This document shows, one piece after another, positions 33,008 through 45,500 of a stretch of DNA of 64,000 nt. Under the pieces are notes generated by a model. The model saw nothing but the letters and a program-made list of their open reading frames with translations. It was not told where the DNA came from and searched no databases. Origin of the DNA: Paraescarpia echinospica (lineage: Eukaryota > Annelida > Polychaeta > Sabellida > Siboglinidae); the NCBI GenBank assembly GCA_020002185.1, contig CM034541.1, forward strand, positions 48,052,029 through 48,116,028, in the 5' to 3' direction. The position numbers were made by a program, and so were the translations under genes. Position 1 is the first letter of the stretch; each line of letters opens with the position of its first letter.

Positions 33008-33285
33008 TATTGCTGTACATAAATGTTGTATATAATGGAATTATAACTGTGGCCGTCTGCGCCGTCTGTGTTATTGTCTTGCTGTTCATGCCGGCTGCAC
33101 TAACCTATTGTATCATTGCCAATTGCTGTACATAAATTTGGTAGGAAATGGCATAACAACTTCAATATAACGCCTTCATCACAAACATTCGGTAGGCTGT
33201 ATGCACCGTGCTGTGTGATTGTCTTGCTGATCTTGCTGGTTGCGCTGGCCTATTGCATCAGTATTAATTCAATAAAAACACAATG
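33008..33285. repeat. Diverged tandem duplication downstream of the hAT remnant
   Basis: Two copies share ttgctgtacataaat, attgtcttgctg and gcctattg(c/t)atca in the same order. Probably part of the same element's 3' end. Confidence 0.5.
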
Positions 33286-33383
33286 ATCGGTGGGAGACAG
33301 TAGCGATTTGTGTGCGTGTATTGACTCGGGGGATGGCAGCCATTTTGTCCCGACTTATGCCTGCTCTGAGGTTGGACAGTCTG

Positions 33384-33420
33384 GTGTGTGTATGTGTGTG
33401 TGTGTGTGTGTGTGTGCGTG

Positions 33421-33472
<52 letters not shown>

Positions 33473-33475
33473 CAT
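33384..33475. repeat. (GT)n microsatellite
   Basis: gtgtgtgt with gcgt interruptions. Confidence 0.97.
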
Positions 33476-33537
33476 GTGACGTTTGTGTGATAGAGTGTGT
33501 GTGTAAGTGCGCGCGCGTGTACATTTGTATCTGTTTT

Positions 33538-33866
<329 letters not shown>

Positions 33867-33869
33867 GTG

Positions 33870-36000
33870 TAACTATTACACCGCTTATGATCTATGAATA
33901 AAGAGAAGACGGGTTCCAATTGGTATGTCGACTGGTAGTAAGACAGATGGGGTAAATAACCGAGAGGAACGTGGTATCAACGTGACAACAACTATTTTGT
34001 CATCTATATGGTTGGAACCACGTTGACCTATTAAAGTGATAACAAATAATGCTGTAGAGTAGCTTGCTTCATAACACCAGGTTTTGTTGCATAACGCCCA
34101 CACTCTGTTGAGATGTACGGCTCTAGTCCGCTAGGGAGAGAAGTGTAAAGTGCTTTGAGCTATGTAAGGACTTTATTAATCGTAGATAAAGGACTGAATA
34201 GTTAACTGTTTAAGTTAAGGTTCTTAATACAATTCTAAAAACAGCTATGAATGCGGTTTGCAGTAACTATCCGCCATATGTAAGTGAACCAGTAATACCT
34301 TAATGAGTCTAATTAACACACATGGCTCTGTGGTGGAACTTTTATCTGTGACACTGGACATTTAAAATCTTAATATGTAGTATTTAGCTGTGATAAAGAA
34401 CTCGGTGATGCATCATCTATACACAGTTACACCAAAGGATTTACACCTAAAAAGGTGGGCCCTATACCCCAAGCTACGCTATCAATCTAACAGCTAACTG
34501 TATTATTGTCTTCGTTATTTGAGCGCCGCTGCGACAGGAGAAGGGGTGATGCAAGTGTGAGACAACCCAACGATGGGAACTCGAAAATGCAATCTATTCA
34601 TAAGGTTAAATGTTGATAAAGTAACCGAACCTGAGTCAATCCACGTGGTATAATAAAACACAGAACGACGACCAACCAATGAATTATGTACCTACGCATT
34701 TGTGAGTATGTTTAAAATTCGACACCTTGCAAGTGCGGGCGAAGTATATCAATTAACATTAGATATCAATGAGTCATTAGGTTCCTTAGTCATGCGTTAT
34801 CTGGAGTTTGACGCCGTAGTTTACCAAATTTGCTTGACCCGTACTTGTTCAGTTACATGTTTGGGTAAATGAAATAACCTAGGCGTACATTATAACTACA
34901 TTTTTTTGTAGTGACCAGTCACGTGGTCCCTCTAGAGCGTGTGGGCATTAAAGTGAACGATTGTGGCTTGAGCGGTATAAATGACGAGATTAAAATCAGT
35001 TCAAAGGCGACCCGTTACAAGAGAGTAAGGCACGAATGTGCTCCAGGTATGTCAAGTTCTCCAAGGACCCATCACCCCGTAATCACCCCGTAATCACCGG
35101 CTTGACATTTGCTTGGCTAGTGTTTAATCAACGGTCTTAAGAAAAAGAAACACGTTCCTTTCAAATACTTCTATTGAGCAAACGCGGGCCGGACAAGGGT
35201 CAAACGAAATTGGAGTGAACGTCCTAAATTACTGACGGGCATTCTTCGAAAGAATGTGCAAATATTTTATGACTAAATCCAAAAGGAACTTGCGGTATGC
35301 TTTCGAGATATGTCACCGGCATAAATGTGGCCGTTCAAAGTGTTGTCCAGATCGCAGCTTTACAGCAATAAATAGTTGTAACGTCAATGTTCGTACCACA
35401 CCGGAAACCCGTTACACGCTAAAACCATCCAAACCAAACAAGTTGTCGTACGTCAACATCAAGCATGAATATAACTTATAACATTTGTATTGAATGTTTA
35501 TGTCGTTCGCTACAACGGGGTTTCCGTGTATGCTGCACAGACGCAGTGGCACATGGCGCATCAGATGTCTACACCAGATAGAACATATGTTGGTCTATAC
35601 AACAAAAGCGCCAGTCTTATTTGCCGAAAATCAAACTCTCCAGACGCAACCGGGAATCCAGAGAGTTGTGAAGTGTACATACCACAAACACTTTTACTTT
35701 GGTGAATTCATGGCGTGGTAGAGGACATACATTCCTTCTGGGGGATGATGACATACGGAGTTTTCTCGTGAATGGTACGGTTATCGCCAAAGGCATGCGG
35801 CTTTGAGACACATTAATCAAAGCGAGTTGTGCGTGAACTCTGAATGCGGGCATGCAGCCCGTTCAAAATACCGCGTAACAATTAAAATACCACGGGTTCA
35901 CGAGTATGTAGCAAATGGTTAATAGTATACTTTATGTAGGAGTTCGATTTATTACAATTATATCAAGAGGCAGAAGCTAAGTAAAAAACAAAGGTAAATT
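33870..36000. other. Intergenic, nothing recognised
   Basis: 2.1 kb without a supportable gene. 34110-34200 has gtgctttgagctatgtaag, possibly a very old SINE tail. Frames at 35254-35850 have no motif that I recognise. Confidence 0.45.
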
Positions 36001-36009
36001 CTTATCTTA

Positions 36010-37440
36010 TCAGCTTCATTTCCGAAATATTAGAAAAGGTTGTAGCAAGTCGTCTAAGGTCTCACATTAGCACTTGTAAATGTCTTAACTAATGTGTCAA
36101 AATCAACATATAGACAGTTTCAATCAACAGAGACTGCCCTCTTAAAGGTTCATAATGACATTAACTTGAACATTAATAATGGCAAAGTGACTGCACTTAC
36201 CTTACTAGATCTCTCTGCCGATTTTGATACGATTGATCACAACATTCTCATTGAACGCTTGGTACGGCATATCTGGCACAGCGCTAGGCTGGTTTCATAT
36301 TTAAGTTCATATCTAACTGATATATACCAAACTGCCGAGTTTATTTGGTATTCCCCAGGGTTCTGTTCTTGGGCCTTTGCTTTTTACTCTTTACACCACG
36401 CCACTAAGCTCTGTTATACAAAGACATAACTTGGATCATCATCTTTATGTTGATGATACTCAGATCTACATCTCGTTGGCTACCACGGATAGAAATCGCT
36501 CCCTCAACCAACTTAGTGATTGCCTTCAAGATATCTTCCATTGGATGAATGACAGCAGGTTGAAATTAAATGCAAATAAAAAAACTGAATTGATTATTAT
36601 TGGTACTCCAATGCAGCGTAGTAAACTTGATGTTTTTTTCCCTACGCGTATTTTGAATCAGTATATCACGCCAGCAACGTCGGTGCAGAATTTTGGAGTG
36701 ATCTTTGATAGTAACTTCAATTTCCGACAACACATATCTCAATCGTGTTGTTTCTGTTTCATCATATTCGTGATCTTCGCCGTATTCGTCGGTATATGTC
36801 ATTTTCTGTTGCTAAAACTATTGCAACAGCGCTTGTTAGCAGCAGACTTGACTATTGCAATTCCCTCATTTATAATATCGCTAGCAAAGACATCACAAAA
36901 CATCAGCGTGTTCAAATTTGTTCAGCAAGAATAGTTACAAGATCTCTTCATTTTTCTCGCGCTGTACCACTTTTGAAGTCTTTGCATTGGCTTCCTGTAC
37001 GATATCGTGTACTATTTAATATATGTACCATTACATACCAGGCACTGTCCAGTAAGCAACCATCTTATTTGCATTGACTGCTTACTCCTGTATGAAAACC
37101 TATCCAGCTTCATTTAGTTCAGCCATACTTTTTGTTCCTAGAGTCAGCACTAACATTGGAACTAGGGCTTTTTCTGTTGCTGCACCAACTCTTTGGAATA
37201 TGCTCCCTCTTAGTCTTAGATCAGTTGAAAATATTACAAAATGTCGTCGTCATTTAAAAACTTATCTTTACAACCTAGCTTATCCACTATATCTCCCTAG
37301 CGTCTTGATCCATATGTTGACAACTGGAATACTGCTTATGGATTTTTAGATTTACCAATCCTTTTGTTTTGATGCGCATCTGAGCTTGGTTTCCAAGGAT
37401 TTAGGTGCAATAGAAGTTATCTTATTATTAGTATTATTAT
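36010..37440 (+). mobile_element. L2/CR1-type LINE, 5'-truncated and frameshifted RT with 3' UTR
   Basis: Across frames the plus strand gives [62 protein letters not shown] (the catalytic aspartates), [32 protein letters not shown], then TRAFSVAAPTLWNMLPLSLR and the C-terminus, with a stop at 37347-37349. The 3' UTR (37349-37440) contains tctgagcttggtttccaagg and atttaggtgcaa and ends in att triplets. At least three frameshifts. Confidence 0.9.
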
Positions 37441-37745
37441 ATAGCGCAGTATCCAGTCCTCGGGACTGCTCAACGCTTTACACTTTACTCCTGGCAGACC
37501 TGTTCAATCTAACACCACCTCGACTTCTCTGGAAGATTTCAGCCACGCTGCAATTAATGCACGAAGACTAATCGTACACAAATATCCACCACTCTCTATA
37601 GCCAAGTACGCATCCATACAGCTGAGTGAACTGAAGCAATGTAGAGTAAACGAACTTGCCCAAGGTGCGACACCGCCGCACAGGATTCGAACCCGGGTTC
37701 TCTCCGTCGACAGTCCGAAGCTCTTACCGCTACGCTACTGTGCAC
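37437..37745 (-). mobile_element. tRNA-derived SINE inserted at the LINE tail
   Basis: Full-length copy in reverse: tail at 37437 (tatatagcgcagtatccag), head with gattcgaacccgggttctc at 37685-37745. It directly follows the att-rich end of the LINE. Confidence 0.88.
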
Positions 37746-37899
37746 CACTAAGCACTACTAATGCTGATAACCAGTGCTTTCCATCCACCCAAATTGTGGC
37801 ATAGATTGCGAAATGATCACCGAGAGAGAATGAGATGGGGGGCGATAAACGAAGAGGAGAGATGTAGAGATATGGAGCAAAAACGAGAGAGGGGGAGAG

Positions 37900-38280
37900 G
37901 AGAGAGAGAGGGGATGGTTGCTGAATACATGTACGAGGCAAGGTAACACTTCTAAGTCACATCATGAAGCTGCTAAAGAGGATCCTAGATGTGGGGGTTC
38001 AAAAGGAAGTACAGCAGGAATTAGGTGAAGAACAACACTGATTCAGAGAGGGCAGAGGGACAACGGATGCGATGTTTGCATTGAGACAGCTGGTGGAGAA
38101 GAGGTTAGAGTTGCAAGGGAGAATGGCAGTGGGATTTGTGGACCTGGAAAAGGCCTACGCCAAAGCTCCAAGAGAGATGGTGTTGGCAACAGTGAGATGG
38201 ATGGGAGTGCCAGAAGCCGACGCCAGGATGGTGGGAGCAATGTGTAATGCCATACACCAGGCGGACATAACATTTTAGTA
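37900..38280 (+). pseudogene. LINE reverse-transcriptase fragment of another clade
   Basis: Plus strand: LLSHIMKLLKRILDVGVQKE, then after a stop FREGRGTTDAMFALRQLVEK and MAVGFVDLEKAYAKAPREMV. This matches RT blocks around F[QR]xGRGTTDA and FxDLEKAYD, with the usual YD changed to YA. Truncated on both sides. Confidence 0.82.
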
Positions 38281-40755
38281 GTTACAACGCCAACATATTC
38301 TCCGTTTGGGGAATTGGGATGAGTGGACGTTGGTGACGTCAGACTTGGTATCACAGTAGCGCTGTCCGTGCAATTTGAATTATGTGTTTTCATCAAAGTT
38401 ATTCTAGTAAACTGCTGGCGTAATATTCTTGATAGTATATGCTAATAGTAAGTTTTTGTTAACTCTTAGATGCATAGACCCCAAACATGTCTTTTGTTTA
38501 ATTTTAACCGTACTGGTTTCGATAGCCTGTTCCTTCATCGCCTCAATGCTCACTCCGCAGGTACTTCACTATGATCAAAGGTGTTGCAACTCTCATAAAA
38601 CGCTACCTGCACTGACACACTTGTGATCATACGCCGGTTACAGCTGATTGCGTCTGACCGGTGGTCAACTGACAAGAGCAGTCCGTGGCGGTGTCCGACC
38701 AATCGCATTACCGCTGCCGGACGGAACAAAGGCGGCGACGTTGAGCGCGTAAACATGCAAATAGTGAACAGGTAATTGCGCGCTAAATTAATAGTATAGT
38801 CTGTGCCCAGCGCGCAATTACTACGACGCCTTCAGTAATCTGATGTAAAGCCATCCTTCGCGAATAAACAACCTGTTTAAATCGCAGTGAACATCACAGC
38901 ATAAAATGTATATATTAAACATCAACGACACAGTGTGAATGCATTCTCCAGAATAAACCAGTGTGACGATTTAACAAAGCTTACTTCTGAATTCTGAGTT
39001 AGTTCAATTTAGTAGATTTTATGTGAAATTCAAAGTGATCCAAATATTATTGTAGCCGTTCGAATCTTGACTAATTTCGTCATTCTCTGTTGCCTTAGTT
39101 CACTCGACTGTATTGCATTTGCCCGCCAATCGAGTAGTTGTGAGACTGTGTAAATATGTGACATCGACCGTATTACTGACTGCAAGAGACGTCAACACGT
39201 TGGCCGAATGCCACCGACTGACTTGGGGTGAAATTTAAACCGTTCTGCTTCCGCGACCAGTTATATACAAACGCAGCAGTTTGTGATTGCTACGCTATCC
39301 ATCGCCATCTTTGCTAGTGTCAGTACTCGTTGCGGCAGTATGTCTACTATTTTGTTTTGACCGACTAGACATTTGGCATTGACGCATCTAACCTGGAATT
39401 GGCGCATGACGTCAGCAGCCAGTCATAAAGTGAGTGTAGAAAGGTGATCCGAAACAAAGGGAAACAGAAAACGAATTAAACAACGGGTGTGCTATATTCA
39501 TAATGTTTGCGTCAATGTCACTATTACCGCCAGGAAGCCATGTCGACTCAATACAAGGCGTTACAACCTGCAATGCGGATCGCATACATGTATATTTGGT
39601 CCAATTTCAACGAGGCAGTCGTGGGTGGATCGCTGTGTTGACATATCAACTCTTCACAGCGGCGTGCCAAGCTGTGTTGCAGTCGAGTGACCACAACCGT
39701 AGCCATTGACACACGGGCACAGGCAACAGTTGTCACACTGCGTAATGTCGCAGAACTGTGACAAAACTACACTCACCTGTCGCGTGCGTTACTCCTCGGT
39801 GTCTTCTCCTCTCTCTGCCTTTGGGTGGGAGCACCTTCTCGCTTCCCCGTTAGCTAAGTCCGGTTCTCCTCTACCGGCAGTCATCCAACCGTGTCGACCG
39901 AATAGACGACCACCAGCGCCACCCCGTGTTGGTTTGCGTCGTGTGGTCAGTGGCCGCGATCATACGACTAAAGACCACTTATGCTACGTGATCCGTTCTT
40001 CTGTTGGGAGATCGATCAGCTATTGATGAGTATTCATAAACTCACAGTGCTGCGCAAGACAAGCGACGCACGCGCAGGGAATTGTCAGTCAACACGAACT
40101 CACGCGAATAGTTCTACTCATTAAATTGTTGGGCTGCAGCATAATTAATTTACTTTTTAGTTCGGAGTTTTTGAGCATGAATATCCTGTGTACTGATGCC
40201 AACACATTGAAATCTGCCATAGCGGACACCTGTCCACAACAAATACCTGTATAACGGACTTTTAATGTCCCGAATGACTTGCATTGTCGATTACCTGTCC
40301 ATATTAATAACCACTAGACACTTTACGACGTCCTGATGATTTCCACCATGACAGATTGCCATGTATGTTATTTATGTGTGGAAGAATGTGACTTGTGCAG
40401 CCGTAGTGTCCCGTGGTTGGGCGAAGGCGTCAGCATGTCGTTGCCAGATGGAGATGTTCTATATGTAAGAATTATGTTTTGTATGTAGTAATACAGCAGC
40501 TATACGTTTATTTAAAATCCATTTGATTGATTGATTTCGTCACCTATGTCCGTGCCAATTTTGATGTTAAGTTATTTTGTAGCAAGAAATCAAAGTCACG
40601 TCCACATTCAGTGTTTGTCCTATGTGTTTCCACAATTGCAGGAAAGAACTATTGGATTCCTATGAAGCTTTGCACAGGGCAAACATTACCCGAACCCCGA
40701 ACCGCCTCAATGGCACCATTGGATACTGTAACCAACAATTCCTTAAGTTAGAGTA
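38281..40755. other. Intergenic; possible 5' UTR exon ending at 39777 on the minus strand
   Basis: I see no protein-coding gene. On the minus strand GCACGCGACAG|GTGAGTGTAG gives a very strong donor at 39777. The sequence upstream of it (to about 40000) is relatively rich in CpG. This could be a non-coding first exon of a minus-strand gene such as gene A, 15 kb away. It could equally be chance. Confidence 0.3.
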
Positions 40756-40759
40756 TAAG

Positions 40760-40905
40760 GTAAGTTCTTAAACAGCGCAATAATCAGTCACCAGGACTGC
40801 TCAAAGCGCTTTACACTTTACTCCCTGGCAGATCTGTTCAATCGAATACCATCTCGATTTCTCTGGGAAGCATCCAGCCACGCTGCAATTAATGCGCGAT
40901 TGACC
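40760..40905 (-). mobile_element. SINE tail fragment
   Basis: Contains ctgctcaaagcgctttacac and ctgggaagcatccagcc. Only the 3' half of the SINE is present. Confidence 0.85.
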
Positions 40906-41395
40906 GTTTGATTGTCATATCGTAGCTTTATGCTTGCTGATCTAACCAGGAAACCGCTACTTTTCACCGCCAAACCTCTTCCAGTATAATTATTTGCTAT
41001 GCCAAAACGCCTTTCATTTAGAGAAGAGCAGCTACAATAGCACAGCGCGCGACGTTATTGGTGCTGTAGCACAAGTGTTGCCACCTAGCGAATGCATGCA
41101 TAACTACTAGCTTACTCGAATCGAACTCTCCCGATGTCGATATTCAGACCGTTGATTGTCTTCGTTGGTTAGGAAGAAGTAACTAATAGCCAACAGTTGT
41201 GGTAGAACACCATTAGAATTAACAGTGCGATTGCTGATGATTATTTTTGCACATTTTCTAAGAAACAACTACCGCATAATTATTTTGTAGTAGCTTACAC
41301 TCACCTATGGAGCAACAAACACATCGTTTACGTCTAAGCAGCAGGTGTCAAAAACTTGGAAGTAAATAGAATAGGTAAATAAATAACTATTATTG
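40906..41395. other. Intergenic, nothing recognised
   Basis: No supportable feature. Confidence 0.5.
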
Positions 41396-41399
41396 TCAA

Positions 41400-41590
41400 A
41401 GAAATAACTATTATAGTAGCGTGAACATGCTTAAAAATAAAATCGACACATACCTTAAAAGGGCGGGATACACGTAGATAAAAAAAGTATTGGACTCTCG
41501 ATAAGCCAAAAGGCTTCCTTGTCCACATGCCATCTAGTTAATTTTCTGGATGGTAATCTTGTTTGTTGCTACTGGATTAAGTTATATTCA
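41400..41590 (+). mobile_element. 3' end of the same LINE family as the nested pair
   Basis: The plus strand reads VNMLKNKIDTYLKRAGYT and stop, then the 3' UTR with ctctcgataagccaaaaggc and ggatggtaatcttgttt. This matches LINE copy 2 near 11200-11060 (reverse). Confidence 0.88.
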
Positions 41591-42284
41591 TAACTGGAGA
41601 AAGCAACTGAGATCAGAGAGAGGTGACTAGCCATCAACAGAGACACTGGGTACAACCTTCCTGTAATCTTCTTGGAACTGCTGTCATGTGACGACCACCA
41701 ATGAAGTCACATGACGACCGAGAGTTAGCAGGCCAACGTTGACGAAGGTGTCATGAGGAAACCAAAAGCTCTGTAAGAGACGTCAAGGATTCGGAAAGGT
41801 AACTTCATACTTCTCACTATTCTTGTTTTCTGAAATTTATCACGAAATGATATATCAAAGACCAATGGTCCAGGGAAGGGAATGAACATAGAACAAAGTG
41901 AGTGGACTTCGGCACCTGGCAGGAGATACTGTTACCATGCCCCAAAGTTGGTAATGTAATATATATTAATGTACACTCTTGTTTCAGAATGTGCTCAGCA
42001 CAACAACCTAAAAATACAACACAGAAACCAATACATTGCCAATTAGCATATCAGAGGCCAATGGTCCATCGAAGAAAATGAATACAGAATGAGGTGAATG
42101 GACTTTGGCACCTGGATGGAGAAGCACTTACAACGATCTAAAGTGAGCATATAAACATACATATATTTAAATTGGTATAATGATTCCATTTGTTTCCGAG
42201 ATGTAATCTTCTCGCAGCTGCAATAAATAATGGACTACAATATATAACGCGGGAACCAACATTTTAACTATTCATATCAGATTC
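41591..42284. repeat. 3' flank of EFL1 with an 80-bp direct duplication
   Basis: 41846-41928 and 42047-42127 share ccaatggtcca, aatgaa, gtga(g/a)tggact and ttggcacctgg(c/a)tgg-like segments, about 201 bases apart. The rest is unremarkable. Confidence 0.55.
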
Positions 42285-42290
42285 TTTATT
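42285..42290 (-). promoter_or_regulatory. Probable polyadenylation signal of EFL1
   Basis: AATAAA on the minus strand, 25 bases past the EFL1 stop codon, implying a very short 3' UTR. Confidence 0.6.
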
Positions 42291-42315
42291 TTCCTAGAAG
42301 TCACACAGTCCCACT

Positions 42316-42504
42316 TCATTTATTCTTGGAAAGCGTTCTTTGTTTCTCGGCGAACTCCACAATCTTCTCGTCGACCTTGAGTCCCTTCCTGCGGCGTACG
42401 TTGTTCATGTACCTACAGGCAACATTCTCCGAATCCGCCTTCTCACCGAAGTGCAGATATTCCTCCTCCGTCGTGGGCACCCAGAATGGGTCCATGTCAA
42501 TCAC
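42316..42504 (-). CDS. EFL1: EFL1 last exon: C-terminus
   Basis: Acceptor GTGTGTTCCAG, TGA stop at 42318-42316. It encodes [17 protein letters not shown], then [11 protein letters not shown] and [10 protein letters not shown], nearly invariant in animals. Confidence 0.97.
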   Translation of the reverse strand: MIDMDPFWVPTTEEEYLHFGEKADSENVACRYMNNVRRRKGLKVDEKIVEFAEKQRTLSKNK

Positions 42505-45500
42505 CTGGAACACACAAACACACAGATATTGCTCTATTTTTATTAATTCTAATTTATTAGTAGTTTAGTAGCATTACCGTGTGTATTTTAAGTTAATGTC
42601 TGATTGTAATTAATTTATGCATTTTAATTTATTTATTAGTACTTTGAGTAATGAATTACACAATATTTTACACCCCCATGCCCTATCTCCCAGTGACTGA
42701 AAACACACCCCTCCACGCCTCCCAATGATTGAAACCACGTCATGCCCTACCTCCCATTGACTGAATCCACACCATGCCCTATCTCCCTGTGACTGAAGCC
42801 ACACCCCTCCATGCCTCCCAATGACTGAAGCCACGTCATGCCCTACCTCCCAGGGACTGGATCCACACTATGCCCTACCTCCCAATGACTGAAGCCACAC
42901 CGTGTCCTACCTCCCAGTGACTGAAGCCACACCCCTCCATGTCCTACCTCCTGGTGACTGAAGCCACACCCCTCCATGTCCTACCTCCTGGTGACTGAAG
43001 CCACACCATGCCCTACCACCCAGTGACTGAAGCCACACCCCTCCATATCCTACCTCCTGGTAACTAAAGCCACACCATGCCCTACCTCCCAGTGACTGAA
43101 GCCACACCCCTCCATGTCCTACCTCCTGGTGACTGAAGCCACACCATGCCCTACCTCCCAGTGACTGAAGCCACACCCCTCCATGTCCTACCTCCTAGTG
43201 ACTGAAGCCACAATGTGCCCTACCTCCCAGTGACTGAAGCCACACCCCTCCATGTCCTACCTACTGGTGACGGACGCCACACCTGCCCTACCTCCTGGTG
43301 ACTGAAGCCACACCCCTCCATGTCATACCTCCCAGTGACTGAAGCCACACCCCTCCATGTCCTACCTCCTAGTGACTGAAGCCACACTGTGCCCTACCTC
43401 CCAGTGACTGAAGCCACACCCCTCCATGTCCTACCTACTGGTGACGGACGACACACCTGCCCTACCTCCCACTGACCGAAGCCACACCCCTCCATGCCTC
43501 CCAATGACTGAAGCCACACCATGCCCTACATCCCAGTGACAGAAGCCACATCATGCCCTACCTCCCAGTGACTGAATCGAAGCTGAGGACTGGCCAAGCC
43601 ACTGGTTCGTTTGCGGATCTCCTTCACGAAGCCAAAGCTCTCCACCATGGGGAGGACGGCAGTGATGTTGAAGAGGGACCATCCCTCCAACAAGTCCTCC
43701 TTCAACACTCTCCCATTTCTCTTCCCCAGGGATGCGTACACTTTCCCTGCAACGACAGGTAAAGGACAGTTTCAATTTATTTCCATTACAGTACAGTACA
43801 TTACAGTACAGTACAGTACAGTACCACTAGTATGGCTACTTTGCTATTCAGGTCAATCTGCCCCAGTTCCGAGGGTGGACTTAATAGGGAGGTTTACTGC
43901 TATAAAACACTGCCTGGAGATACAGTGCCCTTTATTGGGGGTTTTGGCCATCGCATGCGAACATGGGGGGGGGCATGGGGTTCTAGCTCCCCACTTTTAT
44001 ATATATAGCAAATTGCAGGAAATGCTCTAGCTAGTATTATAGAAGGTATGCAGTCTGCACACAGGTATCTGTTCCCCTTGAATTTAGACATTGTAACTCT
44101 GACAGTTTGTGTCAATATGTCTAACAGCACTCAATGGTTTTTTTAGTCAATAACTAGCTAGAATGGAAAATTATTATATATGTACACTAAATTGTAATAC
44201 ATAGCATATGTGGTACATAGATCGGTAATCTTTATGTACCTGTCTGTGCACAGGATGTGAAATGCATTGTATAGATTGTCTGTGCACTGGCAATCCCTGT
44301 GAATTAATAGATTTGGATTGTCCATTACCAACCTACGCAATAGTTGGTGTAACTCTACACAAACAGAGAAGGGGCTGCATGAACAATTCTGTAGCACATG
44401 TCATCATACATACACTGGGGGTGAGGAGGTACCGAGTGAAAGTAGCACATGTCATCATACATACACTGGGAGTGAGGGGGTACCGAGTGGAAGTAACACA
44501 TGTCATCATACATACACTGGGGGTGAGGGGGTACCGAGTGGAAGTAGCACATGTCATCATACATACACTGGGGGTGAGGGGGTACCGAGTGGAAGTAGCA
44601 CATGTCATCATACAGACACTGGGGGTGAGGGGGTACCGAGTGGAAGTAGCACATGTCATCATACATACACTGGGGGTGAGGAGGTACCGAGCGAAAGTAG
44701 CACATGTCATCATACATACACTGGGAGTGAGGGGGTACCGAGTGGAAGTAACACATGTCATCATACATACACTGGGGGTGAGGGGGTACCGAATGGAAGT
44801 AGTACATGTCATCACACATACACTGGGGGTGAGGGGGTACCGAGTGGAAGTAACACATGTCATCATACATACGCCAGTGAGGGGCACCGAGTGGAAGTAA
44901 CACATGTCATCATACATACACTGGGGGTGAGGGGTACTGAGCAGAAGTAGCACATGTCATCATACATACACTGGGGGTGAGAGGGTAGCGAGTGGAAGTA
45001 ATACATGTCATCATATATACACTGGGGTGAGGGGGTACAGAGTGGAAGTAACACATGTCATCATACATACACCGGGGGTGAGAGGGTACTGAGTGGAAGT
45101 AACACATGTCATCATACATACACTGGAGTGAGGGGGTACCGAGTGGAAGTAATGCATGTCATCATACATACACTGGGGGTGAGGGGGTACCGAGTGGAAG
45201 TAGCACATGTCATCATACATACACTGGGGGTGAGGGGGTACCGAGTGGAAGTAGCAGATGTCATCATACATATACTGGGGATGAGCGGGTACTGAGTGGA
45301 AGTAGCAGATGTCATCATACATACACTGGGGGTGAGGGGGTACCGAGCGGAAGTAACACATGTCATCATACATACACTGGGGGTGACAGGGTACCGAGCG
45401 GAAGTAACACATGTCATCATACATACACTGGGGGTGAGGGGGTACCGAGTGGAAGTAGCAGATGTCATCATACATACACTGGGGATGAGCGGGTACTGAG

